Shown piece after piece: positions 44,602 through 56,927 of a stretch of 64,000 bases of DNA. The notes under the pieces were generated by a model. It was given only the letters and a program-made list of their open reading frames with translations, had not been told where the DNA came from and did no database searches. Positions within the stretch are counted from its first letter, which is position 1, and each line of letters starts with the position of its first letter. Source of the stretch: Pestalotiopsis fici W106-1 (taxonomy: Eukaryota; Ascomycota; Sordariomycetes; Amphisphaeriales; Sporocadaceae). The position numbers and the translations under genes were made by a program. The DNA is taken from positions 1,969,606-2,033,605 of the forward strand of contig NW_006917096.1 in assembly GCF_000516985.1 (NCBI RefSeq). Direction: 5' to 3'.

Positions 44602-47090
44602 ATGTCCAGCAGGCAGCTCCGTAAGCTGCAGAAGCAGAGGGAGCTCGAGGCTCTCGAAAAGCCAGCCTTGGAGGAGAGTGAGGAGAGCGAGGACGACATA
44701 CCAATCGCCAAGCCGAAACCTAGTCTTTTCTCTGGATTCGCAGCTCTTGGTGGCGACGACGATCAAGACGATGACGACGAGGACAACGAGCCAGAACCGG
44801 AGCCTGAGAAGGAGGAAGAGCCACAGCCCGTAGAGGCCCCAAAGACGTCGGCCAAGAAAAACAAGAAGAAAAAGAAGAAGGCCAAAAAGGCCGTCGAGGA
44901 GACTTCCAGCAAGGACGCACCCGCCGAAGCCGAGCATGATGACGAGATTGAGAAAGCTCTCCGCGAACTCAACTTGAAGGCGCAAGCGTCTGGCAATGCA
45001 GCCCACGCCGTCACAACACCGGCCACCATAGCCTACGAACGGATTTGTGAGCTTTTGCGCATCAATACCTACCACTTGAAGGTTCTTAACGAGATGCGCA
45101 ACCTCTTTGGGCGGGATGCCATGGAGGCCGCACATGCCGAAGAACAGGAAGAGGAGCACAATCGCACCAGGCGGCGAGGCATGCAGCAGCTGCAGCAGAA
45201 CGTAGATCTCGAGACTTACCTCAAAGGTGTGCCAGGCAAATCGCTACCAGAAGTCACCCTTCGACGCAACCCTTTTTTGCCCGGAAAGGAGATATGGCCA
45301 CGCGCTGCAACAGATGGCCTCACTATGAAGCAAATCAACGATGGAGCCATGGATACAAAGTGTGGGACTGTCGAATTTGGATTCGCGCATGATGAGCGTT
45401 ACAACAGTCTCGAAACAACTTTCTTCCAGCTTGTACAGATGTACGACCCTATGCAGCTTGTCCATTTCCTCCATCGGCACCCGTATCACATCTCCACATT
45501 GATCCAGGTTAGCAAGGTGGCGAAGCAGGACCAGAACAATGCATTGGCTGGTGATCTGTGTGAAAGAGCACTATTCACTTTCGGTCGAGTATCGATATCA
45601 GCCTTTCGCCAGAAAATGGAGGAGGGCAAGGCACGACTCGATTTTAGAAGACCAGAGAATCGACAGTTCTGGTTGGCTGTGTATCACTACCTGAAGAGCT
45701 TGACCATGAAGGGAACGTACAGAACAGCCTTGGAATGGGCGAAACTTCTTCTCAGCATGGACTTGAGTGATCCTTATGGCGTCATCCACTTTTTGCATCC
45801 ACTGGCAATCCGTGCACACGAGTCGAAATGGTTTATTGATTTCTGCGACTCGGAAGCGCTCGACCACTGCGACACTGCCCAGGACTACATTAGGCAGACT
45901 GTTGTGCTTGCTCGGCTGCAGCAGAAGGATACCGCGGGTGCAAAGGCCTTGGCAGTCGAGGGTATGGAACGACTTCCTTGGCTGTATAGCGCTCTTTTCA
46001 AGTCACTCAACCAAGATGTTCCACGTGCAATATGGGGCATGGAGCCGCGCGACGATCACGAGCAACTCTTCACTGAATTATATATCCATCAGACCAAGCA
46101 ATTGTGGGAGAACTCACAAGCCCTTGGATTGCTCAAGGAAGCTGCCAGCCTTGCGCAGAAGCCAGCGATAGCTTCCCTGCCACCGCCACCGCTTGCTGGC
46201 CGCAATGTTGGCCGCTTCGTCTACCTAGACAACACGCCGGCACTGATGGGGTTGGTTCCTGGAGGGATGCTGCACGGATTTCCAAACTGGGACTTTGACC
46301 CCCTTCCACCTACTCAGGAGGACAACATCTTTTCTTACGAAACCCAGTGCTTACCATGGAACCCAGAACCTCCCGCAGCTGGGACGGGACTACAAGCTCT
46401 CAACTTGGCCAATGTGGGCGGACGGAATGCGATCTTACGCATGATTGACATGGCGCGACGACAAGGCGCACCACCCAACGCACTTCGAGCCTTGGAAGAA
46501 GCAATGGCAGGTTTGGACCCGAATGCTGATGGCAATGTGGTCGATCCAGCAGATGACTCGGAAGAGGAAGATCGGGATGAAGAGCAGGACGACACCAACC
46601 AAGAACAACAACGTGGAGTAAGTACTAAATCCCCGTGGTGTCTTCAATTTTTGCAGTTTCTCTGGATGATTCTGCTTCTGAGAATTTGTTTCCCGGTCCC
46701 ATAATTTGGCTCGGGAAATACCTATATTACCTGCAGTCCGAGCACTTGCTGGAGATTCTACTCGACCGCGGGAAAACTTAAGATGCTAACACATCGACTT
46801 ACTAGAGATGGGAGGCCTTTGTCGACTACATCATGCCTACACGTTTTGCACATGCATCGGCTGATGGCACGTCAAATCTGCAACAGCACAGCAACATGGC
46901 ACCTGGTGGATGGCCGAGTGATAGCGACGATGATGACGACATGCCCGCTATTATTCAAGAGGCACTAGAAGACTCGGATGTTGATCTGCCAAATGTTGCT
47001 CCAGGCTCAGCGAATAATTCCAATAACAATGGGGGCAGGCAAGCGACAGTTGAGGACGATACCGACGACGACATGCCTAGCAGAGGTTGA
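44602..47090 (+). CDS. rqc1: Ribosome quality control protein Rqc1 (TCF25/Nulp1)
   Basis: Two exons, 44602-46617 and 46806-47090, phase 0, with a 188-nt intron (GTAAGT donor, GCTAAC branch, ACTAG acceptor); 766 residues. It starts MSSRQLRKLQKQRELEALE, the basic helix common to Tcf25/Rqc1. A long acidic then Lys-rich stretch follows (KKNKKKKKKAKKA). The Tcf25 domain at about 200-640 includes RNPFLPGKEIWPRA, YDPMQLVHFLHRHPYH, LCERALFTFGRV, FWLAVYHYLKSLTMKGTYRT, and FVYLDNTPALMGLVPGGML. Exon 2 encodes RWEAFVDYIMP and an acidic tail ending DDDMPSRG. Rqc1 acts with Ltn1, Rqc2 and Cdc48 on stalled 60S-nascent-chain complexes. Without splicing the frame would end 29 residues into the intron. Confidence 0.92.
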
Positions 47091-48163
47091 TGTTTCGCGA
47101 TTTGTTGATCTTAAAAAACCTTGAAATAGGAATATAGTCATCAGTAACGTCAAGTATTATAGCTATGCAGAGAATACTGGACCCCAGATGCCTGCCAAGA
47201 CTGGAGTACCCGGGAGCCGTGGCGGGATGGCCACGTGTTGCATACACGTTGATCAGGTACAGTGCAGATCGAGATGGGATGGCATGTACGTACGCGCATG
47301 CCCGGCTTTTGCAATATTGAGCAAATATTGATTCTATGTTGCAATACGAAAGCGACCTCGAACCTAGATCTTGCAACTGTGTCTTTTCTTTTGGACATTG
47401 GATTTGCCGTATTGTCGTCCAAAATGGTCAGACCAGACAATGAACAGGGCAGGTTTCAAAGCGAGCTTAAAATTACCAGCCCATACATTGAGCAAGTTTC
47501 AGCCTCTACCAAGTCGTCTTTACCGATTCGTTTCAGCGCTCCCTGTGAGCTGGATGCGCCGCACTGTGCGGAAGGAACAGGATGGGGGCTGAATAATACA
47601 CGAGAGGTTCGGGAAAGCCACTGGCTAAAATGCTGATTTGCAATCATGATTGCGATGGCAATAGTGCATCTTTGTGATCTGTCACTGTATGCGATGTCGA
47701 CTTTTGATACGGAGTTCGCGTGCTACTTAGCACTAGGCTAATAATAAAATGGTACTACGTAGTAGTAGTAGGACCCCTCCTCCAAAAGGAGCGGACGTGG
47801 CTGTTGTAGGTCAGTCAGCTTGGCTCAGATCGACCTTCTGCCGCCGTGTCCGTGTGATAAACTTGCTCAACCCCCCCATTAGTAATAATGCCAGTGCTGC
47901 GTACGGAATAGAGTGAGTAGTAATAGGTAAGCTGCGGAACAAAGACGGGGGCTAATTCATTCATATATAAAGACGTGCCTTGGTTGTAGATATCTCTCCT
48001 TCTCTCTTGTAATACCTGAACAACACCTTGAGATACCCCCCACCAACCAAATAGAACCCGACGACCTTGTTAAGAGATCCCGAATCTCAACTATTAAAAC
48101 ACCCCGCGCACCCCACCTTTGGACATTCCGACCAACACAAACCAAATCACCACATTCATCACA
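47091..48163. other. Intergenic region, atx1 promoter
   Basis: 1.1 kb with no supportable frame. The last 150 bases are C/A-rich leader DNA of atx1. Confidence 0.5.
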
Positions 48164-48607
48164 ATGGCCGACAACCACACTTACAAGTTCAACGTCTCCA
48201 TGAGCTGCGGCGGCTGCTCCGGCGCTGTTGATAGAGTCCTCAAGAAGCTTGATGGTGAGTTCAAACCCTTTTCGCATACAATGCATCGTCTTGGAGGAGA
48301 GTGATTTGACAATGCTGAGCGTCCTGGCGCATCATGCCGAACTGAGCCGCCCCTTTGCACATCATGTCTACTTTTTTTGCTCCCCAAACACTGGCCAAGG
48401 GCTAACCAGAAAAAATGATGTACAGGAATCGAGTCCTACGACGTCTCCCTCGAGAAGCAGGAGGCCACCGTCATTGCCAAGCCCGAGCTCGACTACGAGA
48501 CCGTCCTCAAGACCATCAAGAAGACGGGCAAGAAGGTCAACAGCGGTGAGGTTGACGGTGTCAGCAGGAGCATTGAGCTTCCTACTGAGGTCTCGGCTGC
48601 TGCTTAA
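48164..48607 (+). CDS. atx1: Copper chaperone Atx1 (HMA domain)
   Basis: Two exons, 48164-48254 and 48426-48607, phase 1, intron 171 nt (GTGAGT donor, GCTAAC branch, TACAG acceptor); 90 residues. The heavy-metal-associated fold has the copper-binding MSCGGC at residues 13-18 (Cys15, Cys18), then AVDRVLKKLDGIESYDVSLE, ATVIAKPELDYETVLKTIKK and the loop TGKKV that holds the Lys facing the metal site. Atx1 hands Cu(I) to the P-type ATPase Ccc2 in the secretory pathway. A short C-terminal extension ends ELPTEVSAAA. It is cytosolic and has no signal peptide. Context ATCACAATGG is a strong start. Confidence 0.95.
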
Positions 48608-48987
48608 GATGCGGATCAATATGCGTAAAGTGTAAAAAACAGAAAGAAAAAGAGAAAAAAAGAAGCGGTCGGGGCTATAGATAGGCAGGCACCGCACGTC
48701 GATGAATACTCCAAGAGGAAGGAATGCCCCAAACTGCCACGGTGCCCTTGGAAAAGGTGCACCGGCATTGTGATTAGCGGTCAAATAAATAAAGCGTCAT
48801 GGAATTTCTACATGTTTTTTTCTGAAGCCACGTAATTTCTACTGCGTTATTATTGCGCCACGTGAATGCAAAAATGGAGTCTATACATCAACATGTTGAA
48901 TTGACTTTTACGCTCATGATATGATGCGAATACCAAGATGTGTAAATGCAGTTTGACAGGATTCATGATTCATTTCTCTACCGGCGC
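48608..48987. other. Convergent 3' intergenic region
   Basis: Holds the 3' UTRs of atx1 and of the minus-strand phosphatase. An A-rich stretch follows the atx1 stop at 48640-48662. Confidence 0.5.
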
Positions 48988-50281
48988 TCACCCTTGGATC
49001 TTGTACTCGGGCGCATTCTTGTCACCATCAAAGACCCTCCCACTACCATCGTAGGGCGACGCCTTGAATTCGTCCGTCTGCCATGCTTTGCGGATGGATT
49101 CGAGTATTGGCTGCCCACCGGCCCCCGTCAGCTTCAAATTCGGGGGCGGTACCTCCAAGGACGACTCATTGTTGAGAAATCCGGCATACGATATCGAATT
49201 GTCCACGCTGTCTGCATTCTCCGGGTCCTTGTTGACGTATCCTGTCACGTCAGCCACAAACTTGAACACATTGGCGCCAACATCGTATCGTCCAAGATTG
49301 GCCAAGTCCCAGTTGTTTTCGGCTGTCGCGAGCACCGAGTAGTGCGTGTAAAATTCACCATCCTCGGTCCCCTGGGACGACTTGGGAATACCGTTGCCCA
49401 GCAGCAGCGAGACGATCTGGTTGGGCTTGCCATAGTCCTCGGACTCGTCATACGTCAGCTGAATGACCGTCGGTTCGGCAAAGGCTCCATCAGCTAGAAG
49501 CGGTAGCAAAAACTCGTGTGCCCACTTGGTCGCATATTCCAAAGTTGTGTTATGTCCGTCGTTGTTCATGTTTGGCGACATCATGACAAACTGCGGGACT
49601 ATGCCCGCTGCAAAGTGCCGCTGGAAGTCGCGGAACGATAGTAGCTTTGCGAGTCTCAGGCCCTCCTTGTTGACGCTGTCGAAAGAAACGAAATGACTGT
49701 TGCGAATATGCGTGTCAGAAGAGCTGCCCACACGGTCCTTCTCAAGAAATGATGCCTCAAGATCGACTTACTTGTGTTTCCTGACATAGTCCCAGGTGCC
49801 GTCTACTGCATAGCTGCCAGCAGCCATGTAGCCTGGTCCTGGGTTACCTTCGAAATAACCTCCCCAGCTAATGTCCTTCTCCTCCAGCAAGTCCACGACG
49901 GTAGATACATTAGAGGGCAGTCGCACCACATCGTCATGGTTGAGACCAAAGTAGTCGCCAGCTACCGATGCGAGGTAATTTGGCTGGCTAGGATGCGTGT
50001 GTGCATAGTATTTCGTCTGCGAGATACCGTATCGCTTGAGATCGATGAAGTCGGGGTCTGCAATTACTTTCGCAAAGTCCTGCAGTTGATCGTACACATT
50101 AGTACTGCGTTCGGGAATGGGCAGATTACAAAATCCGAATCAAGCACTCCCAACGTACCTGATTCTCGAGCCATATGCTGATGAATCGATCAAAGGCTTT
50201 ACCCGGTACGATTGCGCATTGTACTAAAGCTACCTGCAAGAGCAGGCAGCCCGATATCATGGAAGCCAGCGAACAACACAT
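48988..50281 (-). CDS. Secreted acid phosphatase (phosphoesterase family, fungal PhoA type)
   Basis: Three exons: 50159-50281, 49772-50079, 48988-49696; introns of 79 and 75 nt; 379 residues. The N terminus (MCCSLASMISGCLLLQVALV) is a signal peptide; ATG 50260 is a possible later start. The mature part begins GKAFDRFISIWLENQDFAKV, the start of the phosphoesterase (PF04185-type) domain. It continues with YYAHTHPSQPNYLASVAGDYFG, SWGGYFEGNPG, NHFVSFDSVNK, FVMMSPNMNNDGHN, IQLTYDESEDYG and HYSVLATAENNWDLANLGRYD. These correspond to the fungal phosphate-repressible acid phosphatases. It should release phosphate from organic esters outside the cell. No CACGTG phosphate-control element was noticed upstream. 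Confidence 0.92.
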
Positions 50282-51505
50282 GGCTTGGTTGGTGGTTTAC
50301 TCCTCAAGTCATGATCATGAAGATTTTCCGAGGAGAAGAAACAATGACACGGGCGTGTCTCCCTTGTCTGACCTTGTTGCCGCGCTACTGTTCGAGGGAT
50401 TCGAGGCTTTGACACATCTCACCAAAGCGCCAGGCACACACGGTATCAGCAATTAAGGATGCGCCCGCTATGAACCGCGCTTGCTAAATACAACCTTGGC
50501 GTGTACCTAGGTCCTACAGAGTGCCGAAAGCAACTGATGAGCAGATACTGCCATGTGTTACAGTTGTCCAGAGGCTCTTCGGCAGTATTCCGGATACACC
50601 GCCTGCTATATCCAGCAAAGCATTGGACCCATTGCACTAGTACTCCAGAAACGACATCGAAATCTGGGGCTTTGGAGCGCCATCATTGGCTGCTCAGGTT
50701 TGTCCCTTTCTTTGTCAGTATGACTACACCGGGCACTCGCCGGGACGCCTACCGAAACAGGTTGAAAGTTATTATACTATACTATTCTTAGTGCGACGCA
50801 AGTGTTGGTCATAGTATCGTATACGGAAGAGTATAAAATTTACCATAAATTCCTTCCAGCATGTGCCGAGATACGGCACATGAAGACGATCGCTGGGGGA
50901 TTAGTTCTCACAAACGGGACAGGGCATGACTAATGAAGCTCGGAGACAAGCCTCGGAGACCGAGCAAAATGTCGGACTCAGCACTAGCTGTCAGGCTACC
51001 ACCTCACTAAACAGTACAATACCTTCTCGGAGGCCCCATTTGCGCAACTTGACAGCAATGTCGCTTTTCGTCACATACAATCTAATCAATCTGATCTCTA
51101 TGTGAACTCGAGACAAGAGGCACACCGAAGTCGGTGACGTGGCTTACACAGCAAGCAAGAAAAAAGTATAGCAGGGTCTAGGGGCTCTGTCGCTGCAATA
51201 TAGTACGGCACACTCTTGTCTCGGACTCAATTTTCTATAACCAATTTTCTTTTCTCAGGCACCCTGATAAGAGCCAAGTACACGCAGCAAAACAGGATAG
51301 GCCGTTAACCGAAGATCCTTACTCTGTGGCTTGAGTCCCACCTAATCCTGCTGGGTACCTCTTCATCTAGTCACGCGCACTTGTGGACAGTGAGCCCATT
51401 ACCTGGATCTAACTGGTCTGCGCCCTTCCCTTACTATTGGTCTATCGTCTACCTATACTTGACATAATCCGAGCCGAGATCTTTTTTGTCAGCTCAGCCT
51501 CAGCC
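50282..51505. promoter_or_regulatory. Divergent promoter region of the phosphatase and second Zn2Cys6 gene
   Basis: 1.2 kb between divergent starts. No gene is recognised in it. Confidence 0.45.
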
Positions 51506-54112
51506 ATGTCCAGCCAAGCAGGCGATCAAGAAAAGCATCCACAGCCCTCCGAGGATGGCACTCAGGACGACGATGACCAGCACGAAGACGGCGGACCCAG
51601 GAAACGCCAGAGAGTGAGGCTCTCATGCCTAGAGTGCCGTCGTCGCAAGCTGTCCTGCTCAAGAGACTTGCCTTGCGATCGTTGTATCAAATCCGGCACA
51701 CCGGAAAAGTGTACATACGAGACTCGACCTGGCGGCGCGACTGTTGTCCCCATCTCTGCTGCTGGTGTCGCCAATGGATCAAATGTAGGAGTCGCTGGAG
51801 GTCGGACTGTCCCCGTCGACTTGACGCGCCCCGGCATGCGGAGAGAACAAGACGTGCTCAAGGATGCCGCCAAGGATCACGACCGCATCCGCAAACTGGA
51901 ACTCGAAGTTGCGCAACTGCGAAGCGCCTTGGCAAAGCAGACATCAGTAGACGGCACGACGATAGCAGCGACGCCATCAACGGCCAAGGATGTCGTCGCC
52001 AAGGACAGCCCACTAGACATTCCGGTGCCGTCGTTCCTTCGGCGGTGTAAGCCAGGCTCGGATGGACTGGACTTCAAGTTTGTCAGAGGTCACAACTTCA
52101 AGACTAGATTCTTTGGCCCGCACAACGCCTGGTCGTGCTTCCGGGAGTTGACAGGCTTGACGCCCTTTATGAGGGAAACAGCAGAAGAATGGCTACGTCC
52201 GCTCAACATTGCCAACAAGGACCGCAAGAAGAGGGGCGAAAACCGGCAAAGATTGTTCGAGGCACCAGACGCCGACCTCGAGGCCCTTGTACCATCGAGA
52301 GAGGAGACCGATTCCCTGGTGGCCGTCTACTTTGATCAGTTTGAACAACTGCATCGAATCGTCCACGTGCCTACATTCAAGCGCGACTATGAAAAGTTCT
52401 GGGAACCGAACCCGACAAGGACTGGTGCCTTCACCGCGCTACTTCTGGCTGTACTCGCCACATCAGCCTGTATGGATATGCAGACGACGTCGAAATATGT
52501 CGGCGTCAAATCAAATGCCTTCCAAACGGCCGAACGATGGACAAAAGCGTGTGATGTGTGGTTGGCCAAGCAAAGCCACAAGCACAGAAAGATGTTGCAC
52601 TATCAGGTCAGTTCTACACGGGCCTTCCATACCTCTGTTCCCCAACCGAATGTGACTGTTACTCAGAGACTAACAAGATAATGTAGGTGATGTGCTTATT
52701 ATATCTTGCAAAAAGAGCCAACGTCATAAAGAAGAAACAATACTGGACGAATTCTGGCTCCCTGCTGAGAGAAGGTATCATGGTCGGCTTACACCGCGAC
52801 GGCGACGAGGTATCGGGCAAAATCACGCCTTACTACCGAGAAATGCGCCGAAGGCTATGGGCAACGATTATGGAGTTTGACCTCCAAGCATCATTTGACC
52901 AAGGCGTTCCCACCCTTCTGAGCCAACTGCCCATTGATGCAAAGGCCCCGCGCAACATCGACGACGACGAGTTCGACGAAGAAACCGAGGAGCTGCCAAC
53001 GCCCAAAAGCGCAAGCGAGTACACGTTTTCATCCTACCAACACATTGCCAGACAAAGCCTTCAGACGAGGCTGGAGCTCAACCGAGTCATGACGGGTCCA
53101 ATGGTGGATCTCGATTGGGATCGAGTCACTAGTTATTGTGAGATGATCACGACTGAGATTGACGGCCTGCCGCCATGGGATAACGAGGAGCTGAACAAGA
53201 CCAATGACTCCCGGAAGCCCGTGCTTGCACACACGCTGCTGCATATCCAGTTGCGGCAATATCTGATCCCACTGCTTCAACCATATCTTAGACTGAGGCA
53301 ACACAACTCAAAGTATCAGTATGCCGAATTCATGTACTACACAGCGGCTCGTGATATTGCCATGATGCACCATCGGCTCTTCCAAAAGGGTATCCGCACG
53401 CTCTACTATCTACGGGAAGACATTATGCACGCGGCAATAAGCCTCTGCAGCGTCTCGCTGCATCAGCCCAAAGGTAAAGTTATGCTATTTGAAGTCTGTG
53501 GTTACTGTTGGCTAACACCCCCTGCCAGGCTCAACAAGCTTGGTCATGTGCAACATTGAGGAAACGCTCAAGCTCATTGCGACCATGATATCAATCAAGG
53601 AGGACCGCATCCTGCGCTGTGGCAACAATGACCCGTGGGGCTACTCATCCATGTGCGCCGCGCTGGGTCTCCTCGAGACCCATCTAGGCAAGAAGACGTT
53701 TGAGAATGCCAAGGCGTCGGCAGCAGAACGCTTCATCAGTCTGCACTACAAGCTACTGGCATACCAGATACCACCGTTTCCCGATCCAGACGCCGAGGAC
53801 GGGCATGGTGGTGCCCCCGCTGGGCCCATGTCTCGTGGTCCTGGTGGTCAGGACCAGCACCCGACGCCGGGGCGGCCCAAGCAGACGCCCCCTTGCTCTG
53901 CCGACGGCACACCCGTCAACTCGATGCAGCTGGGCACGGCGCCGTACCACCGTGATGGGCTTCCGCTGTCGATGCCGTGGTTGCTGCCGCCGACGACTGA
54001 TGCGGCGCCCATGATGCCCAACCCAGAGCTCAACTCGGGACTGGAACTCATTGGAATGGATTTGAATGACTTATGGAGCGGTAACGACTGGACTGGGATG
54101 GACTTGATGTAA
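51506..54112 (+). CDS. Zn2Cys6 transcription factor with fungal_trans domain
   Basis: Three exons: 51506-52606, 52687-53473, 53529-54112; introns of 80 and 55 nt; 823 residues. The frame is open from 51437 but ATG 51506 places a short acidic leader before the cluster. Cysteines are at 41, 44, 51, 57, 60 and 69 (CLECRRRKLSCSRDLPCDRC). A coiled coil follows at about 130-155 (DHDRIRKLELEVAQLRSAL). The fungal_trans region contains YFDQFEQLHRIVHVPTF, GSLLREGIMVGLHRDGDEV, YYREMRRRLWATIMEFDLQA and SFDQGVPTLLSQLP. The C-terminal part is Pro/Gly-rich and ends in an acidic amphipathic stretch (LELIGMDLNDLWSG), a plausible activation region. Regulated pathway unknown. Confidence 0.9.
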
Positions 54113-55487
54113 AGGAAAGGGTAGGGCATTTTGTGAATTCTTTTTCTTTGGCATGAACTGGGGCGCATCTGGGGGGAAAGGGTTGGGCTATTTTCATTCT
54201 CATCTCTGGTTGTTCTCCTTCACCATCTCGAGAAACTGTTTCCCGAGGCGTGTTCGTGTACGTTTATCATTCTGTTGCTTGCCAGGATTCCCCCTTGCGC
54301 GATATCATTGGGTCTTGGCGTGGTCTTCTTGTTGAAAAAAACTGGGAACAAGCATTTTTGCTTTTTGGAGAGGAAGCTGCTTGGTGTTGGGTCTGACCTG
54401 TTCGATTCATGACATCCGTACATAACATGTAACTCAGCTCCTGCTTTGAGCCGAATATAAATTTGCATTCCAAGGTTTATGTTTTCCAGCCTAGAACACT
54501 GCACAAGTTGGATAGGGATTTAGCTTCCCGTGGTTCAGCTATGTATTCAGTGCGGCCGCACGGGCAGATTCAGTAACAAAATTGGTGGCTGATAACAAAT
54601 GGTTTCAAATCACAACGGCCGCCGATTCCCGGGGTTTTCGGTTCCGGTAATTACGGTGACAAGGAGATATGAGGAGATATGAGGGCTCATAAAACTATAT
54701 CTTGCCTCGGTATCCGCCAACTTTGATGTATGAGTGATGATGGTTGATAGATGGAGGCATGATCTGGAGTGCTCGCAATACTTCTTTCTTTGTAGGCATT
54801 TAATGATGTATGTTCTTCAAGTAGCCAAATCAACTCTTGAGTATATATAGACTCTATGATCTGGCATAAAGCATTAATATAATCTCTTTATCCCTCATCA
54901 TGATAATCACAAAGGTTCATACAAACAAAAAACGTGCCTGGCAACCTAGGTAAATTGACCAAAGCCAAGTTTACTCCACTGTGAAATTATACACTAGCAA
55001 GCCATAGAGCGCGGTTGTGGCCCGTGCAGTCTGGGGTAACCATAAGCCCAGTGGAGCGACAGCGCCGAGTTGAGCGGATCCTGCCCTGTCTTGATTAACC
55101 CCCAGCGAATGACCGACAACCGCTGGACAAGTCAACCTCGGCTCCCCCGCAATTGTCAGGCCGATGGATTATGGGGAAGATATTCCCGAAATGGCTGGCA
55201 TCTCGTTCCCAGCCAACTGTCTGCTGTGAATCTAGGGGGGGTTTCGCCACGGCTGTAAAACGAAAGCCGTTTCCCGACGACGCTATTTAAATCTGTAAGC
55301 TGCAACTACAGACAGTTCCCGGCTTTCTCGGATACTTGTATTGATATTTCATCTTCATACCTGGGGAGAGAAGCCGACAACTTGCGATTGCGCCTTTGAA
55401 CTTACATATACAAACAGTCCAGGCATAGTAGTTTGGACAAGTACATAGAACCAACCCAGACACACATTACAAACCTAGTTTGCCAAG
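54113..55487. promoter_or_regulatory. Promoter region of the SCPx-type thiolase with two CCTCGG elements
   Basis: CCTCGG occurs at 54705-54710 and 55136-55141. This hexamer (or CCGAGG) is the known binding core of the FarA/FarB fatty-acid-response regulators in filamentous ascomycetes, and it lies upstream of a peroxisomal lipid gene. The rest is noncoding. Confidence 0.4.
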
Positions 55488-56927
55488 ATGCCGCCAAAGA
55501 AGAGAGCCCCCGTCTACGTGCTGGGCGTGGGCATGACCAAGTTCATCAAGCCCCGAGGCAAGGTCGACTACACGGAGCTGGGCTTTGAGGCGGGCGTCAA
55601 GGCCATGCTCGACGCGCAAATCAGCTACGACGACGTCGAGCAAGGGTTTGCCTGCTACTGCTACGGCGACTCGACCTGCGGCCAGCGCGTCTTTTACCAG
55701 TTTGGCATGACCCAGATCCCCATTGTCAATGTCAACAACAACTGCTCGACCGGCTCCACCGGCCTGGCCCTCGGCCGCATGGCGGTTGCCCACGGCGGCG
55801 CCGACTGCGTCCTCGTCGTCGGCTTCGAGAAGATGATGCGCGGCAGTCTCCAGAGCTTCTTCAATGACCGCGAGAACCCCACTGGCACCACGGCCAAGAT
55901 GATGGCTGCGACACGGGGTGTGACCAACGCCCCCGGCGCCGCTCAAATGTTTGGCAATGCCGGCCGGGAGTACATGGAGAAGTGAGTATACCGACATCTA
56001 GTTTCACTCATTCCATGAATATTTTATAACTAACTGGACACCAGATACGGCGCCAAGGCCGAGGACTTTGCCGAGATTGGCAGAATTAACCATGAACACT
56101 CCATCCGCAACCCATACTCGCAGTTCCAAGATGTTTACAGTTTGGAGCAGATTCAGAAAGCACCCATGATCCACGAACCTCTCACCAAGCTTCAATGCTG
56201 CCCTACCTCGGACGGTGGTGCAGCCGCGGTTCTTGTATCTCAGGACTTCCTGGATGCCCGACCTCATTTGAAGGATCAAGCCATTCTCATTGCCGGTCAG
56301 ACCCTGGCTACAGACGCGCCGAGTCTCTTCTCCAAGAGCTCTATTGACTTGATGGGCTACGAGATGACCCAATACGCAGCCAAGACGGCCATGGCCGAGG
56401 CGGGCATCAAGCCCAGCGACGTCCAGGTCTGCGAGCTGCACGACTGCTTCTCGGCCAACGAGATGATCACCATTGACGCGCTGGGTCTGAGCGAAAAGGG
56501 CAAGGCGCACGAGATGGTGCGCCGGGGCGACATCACCTACGGGGGCAAGATGGTCATCAACCCGTCGGGCGGTCTCATCTCCAAGGGCCACCCGCTGGGC
56601 GCCACGGGCATTGCGCAGTGCGCCGAGCTGGTCTGGCACCTGCGCGGCTGGGCCAACAACCGCGCGGTGCCGCACACAAAGTGGGCGCTGCAGCACAACC
56701 TGGGCCTCGGCGGCGCCGTCGTCGTCACCGTCTACTGCCGCCCCGACCGGAGCGAGGCGCCCAAGATTGACTCGGCCGCCATCGGCAAGGCCAACAAGCT
56801 CGGCTACAACCCGGCCGTCGAGGCCAAGGGCTTCACTGCGGCGCAGGCCACGGCCGTCCGCAGCAAGAACAGGTCGAGCGACTGGGCGCTGCAGGACACC
56901 GAGCAGAAGGTTGAGGCGAGATTCTAG
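55488..56927 (+). CDS. SCPx-type 3-ketoacyl-CoA thiolase, peroxisomal
   Basis: Two exons, 55488-55981 and 56045-56927, intron 63 nt (GTGAGT donor, ACTAAC branch); 458 residues. It belongs to the sterol-carrier-protein-x thiolases, which cleave branched or long-chain 3-ketoacyl-CoA with CoA. The nucleophile Cys86 sits in [17 protein letters not shown]. Later marks are [29 protein letters not shown] with the catalytic His, and [11 protein letters not shown]. It lacks the C-terminal SCP2 lipid-transfer domain of mammalian SCPx. The last three residues ARF resemble a weak PTS1 of the [SAC][KRH][LMF] type, so peroxisomal import is likely but not certain. The tail before it is Lys/Ala-rich. Confidence 0.93.

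Noticed and set aside
44557..45159. 200-residue hydrophobic minus frame, membrane-like
   Set aside because: It is the complement of the acidic/Lys-rich N terminus of Rqc1; antisense of charged codons yields hydrophobic residues.
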